NCBI GenBank assembly: GCA_905221605.1
Contig: CAJNDS010002784.1
Location: 122,001 to 186,000 of the forward strand
Source of the DNA: Symbiodinium natans
Lineage: Eukaryota > Sar > Dinophyceae > Suessiales > Symbiodiniaceae
Length of the DNA stretch: 64,000 nt
Reading direction: 5' to 3'
In this document: positions 1-8,606 of the stretch, in pieces
Position numbering within the stretch: position 1 is the first letter of the stretch
Layout: every line of letters starts with the position of its first letter
Notes under the pieces: generated by a model
Database searches by the model: none
What the model saw: only the letters and a program-made list of their open reading frames with translations
What the model was told of the DNA's origin: nothing
Position numbers and translations under genes: made by a program

Positions 1-355
1 GCCCTGGCTCAGTGAGGAGCTGAGGGCCTGGCTGCGCAGATGCAGCGGAATGGTTGTTCGGCCTCGCCTCCGCTGAGGGAACAACAGTCAATGCTTCTCT
101 GCAGTGTCGGTCCGGGTTAGTAAGAGCGAGAACGCCGGGACCTCGAGCTGCAGTTTTACCATGAAGCAACCGCGTGAGATGCATTATTGGTCAACTGGTG
201 AGTAAGAGCGAGAAAGCCAGGGTGACGCTACTTTGGGGGAGGCTGCAAGGCACGGTTAGTAAGTGCGAGAAAGCCGGAGCTGCGGACGAACCTGGAGTAG
301 CAGTCTTTCATACCTCACGTGTTTCACTTTGCGGCCTCGCATGCGCTGAGGGAAT
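1..355. other. Left flank of YR retrotransposon, short repeats only
   Basis: No gene is recognised. Three copies of a roughly 22-nt motif of the form GGTTAGTAAGAGCGAGAA followed by GCC lie at 115-138, 197-219 and 254-277. Two copies of the hairpin-like GGCCTCG...CTGAGGG repeat lie at 57-83 and 331-353; the second ends where repeat A1 of the retrotransposon begins. The same hairpin-like repeat is clustered on the other side of the element (9343-9365 and 10395-10876), so the element may have inserted into a region already rich in it. Confidence 0.5.
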
Positions 356-556
356 GCTTACTGTTCGCGAGCGAATGGTGTTTTATCGATTGCTACCAAA
401 ATGTCTCTAAGAAAAACGGTGTGCCGTTTGGTCTTGGTTTGAAGCCCAAAAGTTTCTGGTGCTGTCATGCTTGGTACTGCCAACGACAATTTGCAATGCG
501 TTTAATGAAAGATGTGTGTGCAGCACTGGCTCCACAGCTCAGTGCGAAAATTTTGA
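356..556 (+). repeat. Split direct repeat A1
   Basis: 201 bp, 5' end of the YR retrotransposon. It matches 8719-8919 at the same length with three substitutions. It starts GCTTACTGTTCGCGAGCG and ends GCGAAAATTTTGA. Confidence 0.9.
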
Positions 557-642
557 GGCTGGAGGCCGCATTCTAGTCTAGTGGCTCTTACCCAGGTGCT
601 AAGGCTTTAGTTTCGTGCAAGCTTCCCGCGATCGGGAAGTGG

Positions 643-954
643 ATGGACCTATCGGCATCAAGTGCCTCCACATCGTCGTCCGACGATTTTCGAGTGCCTG
701 TACCATCCTTTGTCTTTGCGCCTGTTCGCATTCGACCCTTGCACTATCACGTGCCTGCCCTTCAGCGCCGTCTTGAGGCGCCGCCTGATATTTTCAGCTA
801 CATTGTTGAGCCTAGCTTCCGTGGCCTCCTCATTAGTCGGAGTGAAGGGGCCCGGTTCCTTCTCTGCCTCACGCTGTCTGATTGGAACCAGTTCAGTGCT
901 GCTGCCCATTGGGTGCAGTCGTGCTACCGCCAGCTCCTTTCTTTGCCTGGTTGA
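643..954 (+). CDS. Small ORF upstream of the recombinase, function unknown
   Basis: A 103-aa ORF from a true ATG at 643 to TGA at 952-954. No domain is recognised. It is Ser-rich at the N-terminus, followed by a mixed hydrophobic/basic stretch. It lies in exactly the same frame as the downstream tyrosine recombinase, and only this TGA separates them. It could be the N-terminal part of a longer recombinase interrupted by mutation, a readthrough leader, or leader sequence with no protein role. The recombinase has its own ATG at 973 with A at -3, so separate initiation is equally possible. Confidence 0.4.
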   Translation: MDLSASSASTSSSDDFRVPVPSFVFAPVRIRPLHYHVPALQRRLEAPPDIFSYIVEPSFRGLLISRSEGARFLLCLTLSDWNQFSAAAHWVQSCYRQLLSLPG

Positions 955-972
955 GTGCCTCTTGATGCTACA

Positions 973-3156
973 ATGTCTGCGGAGGGTTTGCCGGATATAG
1001 AGGGGGATGATTTTTCGGTCGGTCATGTTAGCGAAGATGATGGACCAGCAGTCCTTCCTTTCGTTCCCCTTGAGTTGCCCCCATTTGGGGCTAGTGTGCA
1101 GTCCTCTGGGCCGTTGTTGCGGTTGCCAAGGTCGTCGATTGCGGAAGGTGATGACCTAGATTGGGGAGATGAGAACTCCCCTGTCTCGGCGGTGGAAGAC
1201 TTTATGGTCGATGTCAACCCTGACCTGTCTGAACTCAGCTCTGAGCATACCTCATGCCGGTCATGTGCGCGTGATGATTTGTTGAGCCAGTCAGCAGACC
1301 ATGACGCCGTTGGGGAAGATTCTCAGATAGCCGAGTCTGAGAAACCGTCTGTCAGCGAGCCTCCTGCAAAAATGGCGCGCACCGTGGGTGATGTGTTTGC
1401 CGATAACTTTGTACGGTTGGCGGATGGGGGCCTGTCTGATGTTGTGTTGCCTTGGGAGCTGCCTGCTGTTAGTGCAATCTTTGGTGAGTCTTCGGTGTCT
1501 TCGGAGCTTAAAATGCCGCCCCTTTCTATACGTGAGGCGGAAGTCTGGACCCCCCAGTCACCTCCGTGTAATCCATTCGCTTCCTTTGTTGAACCACAGG
1601 AGCCGTTCGTGCCTGGTGACCTTGCGTCATCTGTTTTCAAAGCCCTCTCCGACGTTGACGTTGATGCCCAACAACGCAAAGCGGTGAGGCTTGCGGTTGA
1701 TAAGTGGATCGTGATCATGCGGAGGAACCGCAAGATGCACCCTGAGTGCGAAGTCGATCCACAGGCGCTGGAAGCATGCATTGGGTCAAGGGCCGCAGGA
1801 ACAGCCTCCAAGAGAGCAGGTAGCATCCTCACGTTCTTGAGGTGGTTTGATACCATTGTTGGTGCAAACCTCGACCCTTTCACTGATGACATGTTTTGGA
1901 GGTACATGCAGTTCCTGGATGGTTCGCAGGCTCCACCATCCAAAGCCTCTTCCTTCTTGTCCGCCTTGCGTTTTGCTTACTTCGTGATGGATGTAACTAA
2001 CATTCCTTGCAAATTAAGCCGCAAGTGTGTTGGTGCAGCTGAGCGTATGTTGGCCAACCTTGGGGACCTTGCGCAAGCACCCCCGCTCACCGTGGCGCAA
2101 GTTCGCATCCTTCACTCCCTGTTGCATGGACACGGTACCTCGGATTGGGATCGGGCCTTTGCCGGATATTGCCTTTTGTGCTTGTATGCACGTGCTAGAC
2201 AATCCGACTTCCGCAAGGTGGCATACGTGGACGTGGATGGAGAAGGTCGTGATGGCTACGTGGTGATCCGGGTCAAGCAGCATAAAACTGCGAGGGCAGC
2301 CAGAAGGGTCGCGCAGCTGCTCCCAATCTTGATTCCATTGCGTGGAATCGCTGATCGTGAGTGGTTTGAATCATGCAAGTGTGCCTTTGAGAAGGTTGGT
2401 CTTCCTTTGCAAGGGCATGTTGGTGCTGCGCTTTTCCGTCCACCCTTAGCCAGTGGCGTGTTGGCTCGCAGGGCCATTACGGCGGGGGAAGTTTCGACTT
2501 TCTTGAGGCTTGTGCTTGGAGATAAGGCAGTGTCCTCACACAGCTTGAAAAGAACGTGCATCTCTTGGGCCAGCAAGGCTGGGGCCAAAAAGGAGGTTCG
2601 CTCCTGTTTGGGCAGACATGTCACGGCTGTTGAAGGAACTGAAGCTGTGTACTCTGTTGAGTTAAGCATGGGGCCCGTAAGGGAGCTGGAAACAGTCTTG
2701 GACGCCATCAGACAGCTTGAGTTTTCTCCTGATGCGCCTCGGGGGCAAATGTGGGCGTTCCCCCCGCAGCCACCTCCCGCGGACGGGCCAATGCAGGGCA
2801 AAAGCTCGTGGTCGACTCAAGCAAACCTTAGTGCCTCGTTGACACCTGCGATCAAGGTTGAAAGCTCCGGTGAAGAAGAGTCATCTTCATCCGATAGCTC
2901 GAGTGAGTCGTCGGGTTCAAGTGAGTCGCAAACCTCGTGCGACCCCGTGCGTGTCGATGACCGGGCGGCTGTTCCCAGCGGGAACCCTGTACAAGGCACC
3001 GGTACATGGGTTAAACACTCCAGATCTGGAGTTCTTCACCATGCTTATGGCGACAACATCCTTGTGTGTGGGCGCCCGCGCACGGCAATGTATGTCTTGC
3101 CTTCTGAGGAGGATCTTATGAATCCGGAGTGTCGCACATGCAAGCGCAACCTATGA
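973..3156 (+). CDS. Tyrosine recombinase (YR) of the retrotransposon
   Basis: A 727-aa protein from ATG 973; the frame is open from 955 but begins there with GTG. It is expected to integrate the circular cDNA by site-specific recombination in the nucleus. The N-terminal 200 or so residues are acidic and Ser-rich with no recognised fold. The middle resembles an alpha-helical core-binding domain. The catalytic domain has all the expected residues: Arg407/409 in ARARQSD, Lys438 in KQHKT, His523 in HSLKRT (Lys where most YRs have Arg), His549 in GRHVT and nucleophile Tyr560 in EAVYS. An acidic/Ser run follows (about residues 630-655). The C-terminal tail has CG...Y...C-x2-C spacing that may bind zinc. 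The gene lies 5' of gag, the reverse of the usual DIRS-like order. Confidence 0.85.
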   Translation: MSAEGLPDIEGDDFSVGHVSEDDGPAVLPFVPLELPPFGASVQSSGPLLRLPRSSIAEGDDLDWGDENSPVSAVEDFMVDVNPDLSELSSEHTSCRSCARDDLLSQSADHDAVGEDSQIAESEKPSVSEPPAKMARTVGDVFADNFVRLADGGLSDVVLPWELPAVSAIFGESSVSSELKMPPLSIREAEVWTPQSPPCNPFASFVEPQEPFVPGDLASSVFKALSDVDVDAQQRKAVRLAVDKWIVIMRRNRKMHPECEVDPQALEACIGSRAAGTASKRAGSILTFLRWFDTIVGANLDPFTDDMFWRYMQFLDGSQAPPSKASSFLSALRFAYFVMDVTNIPCKLSRKCVGAAERMLANLGDLAQAPPLTVAQVRILHSLLHGHGTSDWDRAFAGYCLLCLYARARQSDFRKVAYVDVDGEGRDGYVVIRVKQHKTARAARRVAQLLPILIPLRGIADREWFESCKCAFEKVGLPLQGHVGAALFRPPLASGVLARRAITAGEVSTFLRLVLGDKAVSSHSLKRTCISWASKAGAKKEVRSCLGRHVTAVEGTEAVYSVELSMGPVRELETVLDAIRQLEFSPDAPRGQMWAFPPQPPPADGPMQGKSSWSTQANLSASLTPAIKVESSGEEESSSSDSSSESSGSSESQTSCDPVRVDDRAAVPSGNPVQGTGTWVKHSRSGVLHHAYGDNILVCGRPRTAMYVLPSEEDLMNPECRTCKRNL

Positions 3157-3592
3157 TGAGGCGAGGTTGGGAGAAGGATGTGTTCGTTTCCGATCGCTAT
3201 GGCGAAGAAAAGAGATTGCTACATGGTAGCGACATGTGCCCAGGGGCTAATGTGAGGAAACGTGAGCTGCAGTTATGCTGTTGCCGACTAGATGTCGGTT
3301 TGTGGATTCAAGGCAAGGACATGGTTCCTTATGAGCCTTGTGGCACATGGTGCCAATGCCTAGCCAAGGGGCTTTATGGGCAATGGGGGCCCAGGGGCCA
3401 CGCATTCAGCATGTGAGTGTTGGGATTGTGCATGTGATGGACCAATCCCAGGCTCGCAGTCGTAGAAAGTGGACATGTTAGTTGTGGTACACTGTGTTGT
3501 GTGGTGTTTGTACGGTATTTTCTACCTTGTTGCGCATGTGATGTGATCAGGTGTGGCTTCCTCTTTGACTGTGCAACGTAGTTTTCCGTGCC
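3157..3592. other. 436-bp spacer between recombinase and gag
   Basis: No conserved coding region is seen; the overlapping frames here are short and unlike known proteins. It may carry an internal promoter or leader for gag, but no recognisable promoter element was found. Confidence 0.4.
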
Positions 3593-4786
3593 ATGTCTTC
3601 CTTGATTGAGTCTGAGGCCCACTTCGTCCAGCGCGCCCGCGAGATCAAGTGCCCCGATGATGTGCTAGCCGAGCTTCGTGTTGGTGGGTTCACCAGCCTG
3701 GGACAACTGGCTTACGCTGTGGGTCAGCCTGGCCAGGTCATCCCTGAGTCAGCCTTCAATGCCTTCTGCGCAGCGACCACACCTGGAGCCAATGCGGCTG
3801 GCAAGGCGTGTGTGCGCCGCCTTGTCTTTGAGGCGCAGACGTTAGTTTTGGCTGACTTGCGCCTGCAAGTTTCTGATCCTGAAGGGGCCTCCAGGAAAAT
3901 GCCGGAGGCAGAAAGGGACCGGCGTCTGCAGCACCTTAGGGGTCGGCTTCCGGGCGTGCTCATAGAAGGCGGCATGGAGCCCGGGAGATGTGTCTTGGAA
4001 GACTGTGTCAGACAGGAATCCGCCAACCAGCTGAAGTACCTCAGCCCTGATCGGTGTGTATCAAGGACACACGAAGTCACCCACTCCAAAGGTGCATCCC
4101 GCCAGCTAGAACTTGAAAGCTCCAAGCTGGTGATCAAGGAAACGGATGATGCCATGAGTATGCCAACTCATAGCGCGTTGCAAGTCCAGGAGGCCCTTCG
4201 TCGCCGGGGCATTGCCTATGTGTTTGCTCAGTGCCTCACCTTCACTGCCTACGAGAAGTACATCTCCCGTCTGTTCAGCAACCTTCACAGGGAGCCCCCT
4301 CCGGGTTTTGCGCGTTGCTCTGTTGCACAATTGGTGGAAGCCGATCGGCAAGTGTTCATCCGCATGATCGAACTGGGAGTTCAACCGCGCGCAGCCGCAG
4401 ACGGAAGTTTCCCAATGGATGATGCGTTGATATCAGCACTTGAAAGCTACCACGTCTCCATGGCCTTGATGCCGCTTCCACAAAAGCAAGGCAATGGAAA
4501 CAAAGAGCGCCGTGAGCTCAAGCGCAAGCTCGAGCCTGGGGACAAGAAGCTCAAGGGTAACCCCAAAGGCGGAGGCAAGGGCAAAGGCAAGTTTACCCTC
4601 GCCGCTCGTGTTCCCAAAGAGATTCTCCAGAAAGGTGGTGTGGCTAATGCTCCTACGGGTGAGCCCTTATGTTTCGATTACAATCTGCATGGGGACAAGT
4701 GCAAGTGTTCCGCCGCAACGTGCCCCCGCAAGCACCTGTGTTGCAAGTGTTTCCAGCCGCATCCCATCCGGGATCACAAGGAGTGA
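3593..4786 (+). CDS. Gag-like protein with C-terminal Cys/His knuckle
   Basis: A 397-aa protein from ATG 3593 to TGA 4784-4786. It has a helical N-terminal and central region, a Lys/Gly-rich basic linker (about residues 300-335, with KGGGKGKGK) likely to bind RNA, and a C-terminal Cys/His cluster (about residues 360-395, with the pattern C-x10-C-x-C-x4-C-x4-H-x-C-C-x2-C followed by H-x4-H) that fits a zinc-binding nucleic-acid module. The position, basic linker and terminal knuckle indicate the structural Gag that packages element RNA. The stop is UGA CGG, and the same frame stays open into the following pol ORF, so a Gag-Pol readthrough product is likely. Confidence 0.75.
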   Translation: MSSLIESEAHFVQRAREIKCPDDVLAELRVGGFTSLGQLAYAVGQPGQVIPESAFNAFCAATTPGANAAGKACVRRLVFEAQTLVLADLRLQVSDPEGASRKMPEAERDRRLQHLRGRLPGVLIEGGMEPGRCVLEDCVRQESANQLKYLSPDRCVSRTHEVTHSKGASRQLELESSKLVIKETDDAMSMPTHSALQVQEALRRRGIAYVFAQCLTFTAYEKYISRLFSNLHREPPPGFARCSVAQLVEADRQVFIRMIELGVQPRAAADGSFPMDDALISALESYHVSMALMPLPQKQGNGNKERRELKRKLEPGDKKLKGNPKGGGKGKGKFTLAARVPKEILQKGGVANAPTGEPLCFDYNLHGDKCKCSAATCPRKHLCCKCFQPHPIRDHKE

Positions 4787-4820
4787 CGGTCAGTTCTTGA
4801 GGCGGGGCTTGTTGCCTCGA
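4784..4820 (+). promoter_or_regulatory. Candidate stop-codon readthrough signal, UGA CGG plus stem-loop
   Basis: The gag stop is UGA followed by CGG, the core of type II readthrough signals known from RNA viruses. Starting 10 nt downstream, TTGAGGC (4797-4803) can pair with GCCTCGA (4814-4820), giving seven pairs with one G-U and a 10-nt loop. There is no other stop in the gag frame until 6599. Sequence and pairing are direct observations; function is inferred. Confidence 0.6.
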
Positions 4821-6601
4821 CGTCGGAAGAGCCCGTGTCGACAGCAGTTCCGCCAAATGAGGAAACTGGACCTGAGGCTCCCGCTGTGGTCAGTCAATCT
4901 GTGCACCTTGTTACGGATGAGCCCCCAGTTTCCCTTGCTCCCAAGCCAAGCTCCCAGCTGAATTCGTGTGCTTCTTTCAATGACCCTGAAGAGCTTGCTG
5001 AGCAACTTCTGCAGGGCAAGCTCATTGGACCTCACTCTCTGCTCTCCCTGTGGGAGCTTCTTCCGCACGAGGCCCCCCACAAAGCGGCGTCTGGTAGCTC
5101 TTTCTTCACTGGTATGTACCGTAGAGGGGGTGTGCTGGGCCTTCGGGCCAATGTTTCTCGCTTCCCGAAAGTCACACAGGTCCTCTGTGCGTTCGTTCGG
5201 CAACGCCGGCCGTCCGCGGTGTTCACGTCGCTTGCCATATTTTGTGACATTCCCACTGAGCCTCATCGTGATTCCCACAACGGGCCGTCGCCCAATCTTG
5301 TGTTCAAGCTCTCAGATTTCTCTGGGGGCGGTGTATGGTGTGAAGGCCCCGGGCAAGACGTTCGCCCTGTTCAAGGTTCGCCGGTTCAGGGAGGTGTGCT
5401 CGAGTTCGCTGATGGCTGTCTTGAGCTGCCTGCCAAGGACCACTGGCATATGACTGAACCCTGGCAAGGCCGTCGCGTGGTTCTGGTGGCATATGCGCTG
5501 CCTCATCTGCCCTCAGTCAAGCTTGAGGTCCCCCAAGCCCTCCTTGAGCTTGGCTTCCCGTTGCCGCCGGACTTCCTTCCAGCACTGTCGGACGTTCCTC
5601 CGCCCAGCAATGCAGCTCCGAAGCCCATGCAGGCGCCCGCTCTGTCTGCCAGTGAGGCGTCCTCCCGGCCACCATTCATTATTGAAGTCTTTTCCGGCAT
5701 GTCCAGACTCTCAGCTTGCCTCAAGCAACTTGGGTTTGACGCCGTCGCTGTCGACCATAAGCGCGTGCCTGGCGCCGCCTGTCATGTTCATCTTGTCGAC
5801 TTGTGCACGACAGAAGGCGTTGAGTTGGTTCGACGTTGGCTGGCAATGCCCAACTGTGTGGGCATTTGGTTCGCCCCACCGTGCGGGACTGCCAGCCGAG
5901 CAAGAGAGATTAAAGGGGTTCCGGGGCCCCCTCCTCTCCGATCGGAAAAGTTTCCGAACGGGTTGCCGCAGCTGGGCGGACAGGCCCTTCTCCGGGTCAC
6001 CTTGGCGAACCAGCTTTATGACTGTGTGTCCGACCTAGTCCTTGAGGCTGCTTCCCGAGCCCTTGTCATAGGTGTAGAGAACCCCAGGCAGAGTCTCTAC
6101 TGGCGCACTTCCATGTTTGCACGTGTCGCACACCTCTTTCAGTTCACTGCTTTCCAAAGTTGCGCATATGGCAGCCGTCGTCCCAAGTGGACGGCCATTG
6201 CGTATACCCGGGGTGCGTTTGACAGCATCTGCAAGTCCTGCCCTGGGCAGTCATGCGCCCAACATCACTTGCCGTGGGGGGTGGCGCCGGCAGCGCCTAA
6301 CGGATTTTCTACTTCGTTAGAGGCTGCGTACCCACTGCCATTGGCCCGTGCTCTCGCCCAGGCGTTCTTTCAGGCTTGCCCGCCCAGGCCGCTCTCGCCT
6401 TCCGGACTCCAACTGTCTCTTGTCCGTGGCCAGGTCGGAAGTCAGCCGAAGGCTTCTGTGACGGGGCCCCGTGTACCCGAGCATGCTCGCATTTTGCGAG
6501 TACGGATCCCCCCTCATGTTTCATGTCCCGTGCCCCTGCGTGCCCGCCTTAAGGACCCATGGTCGCTGCCACACGTGGCCGTCTGCCCTTGTCCCGGTTA
6601 A
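4787..6601 (+). CDS. Pol ORF: 2OG/Fe(II) oxygenase-like domain fused to C5-cytosine-methyltransferase-like domain
   Basis: 604 codons in the gag frame, open from just after the gag UGA. The first ATG in frame is 5114 (codon 110), so expression by readthrough is likely but not required. Residues about 135-235 look like a double-stranded beta-helix 2-oxoglutarate/Fe(II) oxygenase: HxD iron ligands His160 and Asp162 (PHRDSHN), a GGGVW turn, distal His221, and Arg230 nine residues later in GRRVVLVAY, the usual 2OG-binding spacing. Residues about 298-490 look like a Dcm/DNMT-type Rossmann methyltransferase: motif I around EVFSGMSRL (300-308), motif IV PPCGTASRAR with Cys366, motif VI-like ENP at 431-433, and an RRPKW segment where motif VIII would be. 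ENP replaces the usual ENV. The likely role is DNA or RNA base modification of element or host nucleic acid. The substrate is unknown. Confidence 0.7.
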   Translation, partial: RSVLEAGLVASTSEEPVSTAVPPNEETGPEAPAVVSQSVHLVTDEPPVSLAPKPSSQLNSCASFNDPEELAEQLLQGKLIGPHSLLSLWELLPHEAPHKAASGSSFFTGMYRRGGVLGLRANVSRFPKVTQVLCAFVRQRRPSAVFTSLAIFCDIPTEPHRDSHNGPSPNLVFKLSDFSGGGVWCEGPGQDVRPVQGSPVQGGVLEFADGCLELPAKDHWHMTEPWQGRRVVLVAYALPHLPSVKLEVPQALLELGFPLPPDFLPALSDVPPPSNAAPKPMQAPALSASEASSRPPFIIEVFSGMSRLSACLKQLGFDAVAVDHKRVPGAACHVHLVDLCTTEGVELVRRWLAMPNCVGIWFAPPCGTASRAREIKGVPGPPPLRSEKFPNGLPQLGGQALLRVTLANQLYDCVSDLVLEAASRALVIGVENPRQSLYWRTSMFARVAHLFQFTAFQSCAYGSRRPKWTAIAYTRGAFDSICKSCPGQSCAQHHLPWGVAPAAPNGFSTSLEAAYPLPLARALAQAFFQACPPRPLSPSGLQLSLVRGQVGSQPKASVTGPRVPEHARILRVRIPPHVSCPVPLRARLKDPWSLPHVAVCPCPG

Positions 6602-8606
6602 GCAGGGGAGCTCGAGTGGTGGTTCAGGGGGCAAGGGCTGTAGTGTTGGTTCGGAGCTCTGGAACGAGCTTGTTTGGGGTATCCCATTCTCCCCGGAACA
6701 GTTTGTCCGCGAGGCAGTTAAAGCTGGCCATCCCAGAACCCTAGAGGTCGCCCTACCGCAAGTGCTCAAAGATGCTGTGTGCACCCATGCCTCGATGACA
6801 GAGTCGGAGCTGTGCGGGTTGAGAGCGCGCCAGTTTGCAAAGTGGCTCAAGCTTGCACAGGACCTCAGAAGTGAAGAAGATGCGCTGAAGGCCTCTATGC
6901 ACAAACAGGTCGCGACGATCCTTAAGCCCAAACGTCTCCTCTTGTGGAAGGCAATGATGATTGAGGCTTCCTACGACGATGTTGCCATATTCGACGAAGT
7001 GATCTCAGGTACCAACCTGGGAGGCCCGGTGCCTGATACAGGTGTGTTTGCCCCGAAGTTCAAGCCGGCGTCAGTCACGGTTGACCAACTCAAAAGAGAT
7101 GCACCCACCTCTAGGGCGGCCCTGTTGTCCACCATCAAGTCCCAGGGAGAGTCCCTGGATCGCGAGGTCCAAACGAAAACCCTCGAGGAACGCGATAGGG
7201 GCTGGTTGTCAGGTCCTTTCGAAGTGGACCAGCTGCCACCTGATGCCATTGTGTCTCGACGGTTCGGGATCGAGCAGGATGGGAAAATCAGGTTGATTGA
7301 CGACTTCTCAGGGTCAGGAGTCAATAGCTCCGTAGAGACATTGGAGACTGTGCGCCCCCAGACCGTCGACGTCATCGCAGGTGTGTGCCTGTCTTTGATG
7401 CGAGCGCAGCCAGGTTGTAGTCTCAAGGGAAGGTTCTATGACCTGGTCAGTGCCTACAGGCAGCTGGCCCTGGACCCTGCAGGGGCCTGGGCCTCGTACA
7501 TTGGGCTGTGGGATCCTGACCTGGAAAGGGTTGTAGTGTTCCAGCTGCATGCCCTCCCTTTCGGGGCAGTCAAGTCGGTGTCGACTTTTCTGAGAACCGT
7601 TAACTCGGTATGGCATCTTGGCGCGTTCTTCTTCGCCCTCTGCTGGTCCCACTACTTCGACGACTTCGTGTCGATTGCTAGAGGCTCACAGGTAGCCAAT
7701 GTGCACCAAACAATCACCTTGCTCTTCGCCCTGTTGGGTTGGGACCTGGCCCAAGGCGGAAAGAAGGATGTGCCGTTTGCTGAAGCCTTTTGTGCTTTAG
7801 GGGTTGACATAGTGCTGTCGAGCGCCCACTTGGGTCGTGTGACCATTTGCAATACAGAAAAGAGAGTCCAGCTCCTCGTTGAGACCATGAAGCAGGCCCA
7901 GAAAGATCGGCGTATGAGTGTGCCTCAAGCACTCAAGCTAAGAGGTAAGCTCCAGTTTGCGAGTGGACAGCTGTTTGGACGTCAGAGTAAGTTCTGCTTG
8001 CAGCAGCTTTCGGAGTATGCTCATGGTGGTGCCCCTCCTGATCTGCCGGCCGAGTGCATCGACACTTTCACCTCGCTAGTCGACATGTTGGACAATGGCC
8101 GTCCTCGGCTAGTCCAGGTCAACAAACAGCAAACCTGGTATGTCTTCACTGATGCATCCTACTCGAAGGATGACCCCGTATTGCCCTGTGGAGTGGGCGG
8201 CCTCCTGTTTGATGATAAGGGCGTGTTGGTTGCCGGTTTCTCTCACGCCCTTAGCAGTGATGTCCGGAAGCTCCTAGGTGAGATTAACAAAGACACAATT
8301 ATAATGGAGGCCGAGTTTGTTGCGGTGCTGCTTGCGTTCCGCCTTTGGGGCAAAAGGGTCGCGCACTCACCTGTTGTGGCTTTCATCGACAACAAGCAGA
8401 TCACCCGTCAAGGCTGGTGTCCAAGCACCTGCTGTGGGGTGGCATCAGTGTCCCGTGTTCCGACGTGTCGGAGCACCTGGATGCCATATGCTTTGGACTG
8501 TCGGCTAATAAGGGGGCTTGAGGTTCGCAAGTGTATGGTGAGACGCATGTGCAATGTATGTGCACCGCACTGTGTGCACCGGCACATGATAGGATGCGAT
8601 CTTTGA
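6483..8606 (+). CDS. Reverse transcriptase-RNase H
   Basis: 707 aa from ATG 6483; the frame is open from 6462. It overlaps the oxygenase-methyltransferase ORF by up to 140 nt in the +1 frame, so it may be made by +1 frameshifting or by re-initiation. RT motif A is around Asp320 (FYDLVSAYRQ), motif B around LPFGAVKS, and motif C is YFDDF with Asp393/394. RNase H has Asp557 (FTDAS), Glu609/611 (MEAEF) and Asp636 (FIDNK). This is the retrotransposon polymerase that copies element RNA and removes the template. After Asp636 the reading becomes Cys/Trp-rich and unlike RNase H. The alternative frame (-1 relative to this one), ending at 8521, looks more protein-like, so a late frameshift may have altered the last 70 or so residues. 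The ORF ends inside repeat B1. Confidence 0.85.
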   Translation: MLAFCEYGSPLMFHVPCPCVPALRTHGRCHTWPSALVPVKQGSSSGGSGGKGCSVGSELWNELVWGIPFSPEQFVREAVKAGHPRTLEVALPQVLKDAVCTHASMTESELCGLRARQFAKWLKLAQDLRSEEDALKASMHKQVATILKPKRLLLWKAMMIEASYDDVAIFDEVISGTNLGGPVPDTGVFAPKFKPASVTVDQLKRDAPTSRAALLSTIKSQGESLDREVQTKTLEERDRGWLSGPFEVDQLPPDAIVSRRFGIEQDGKIRLIDDFSGSGVNSSVETLETVRPQTVDVIAGVCLSLMRAQPGCSLKGRFYDLVSAYRQLALDPAGAWASYIGLWDPDLERVVVFQLHALPFGAVKSVSTFLRTVNSVWHLGAFFFALCWSHYFDDFVSIARGSQVANVHQTITLLFALLGWDLAQGGKKDVPFAEAFCALGVDIVLSSAHLGRVTICNTEKRVQLLVETMKQAQKDRRMSVPQALKLRGKLQFASGQLFGRQSKFCLQQLSEYAHGGAPPDLPAECIDTFTSLVDMLDNGRPRLVQVNKQQTWYVFTDASYSKDDPVLPCGVGGLLFDDKGVLVAGFSHALSSDVRKLLGEINKDTIIMEAEFVAVLLAFRLWGKRVAHSPVVAFIDNKQITRQGWCPSTCCGVASVSRVPTCRSTWMPYALDCRLIRGLEVRKCMVRRMCNVCAPHCVHRHMIGCDL

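Noticed and set aside
3724-4155. Minus-strand ORFs opposite gag, pol and RT
   Set aside because: These are shadow frames of the real plus-strand genes with no domain similarity.
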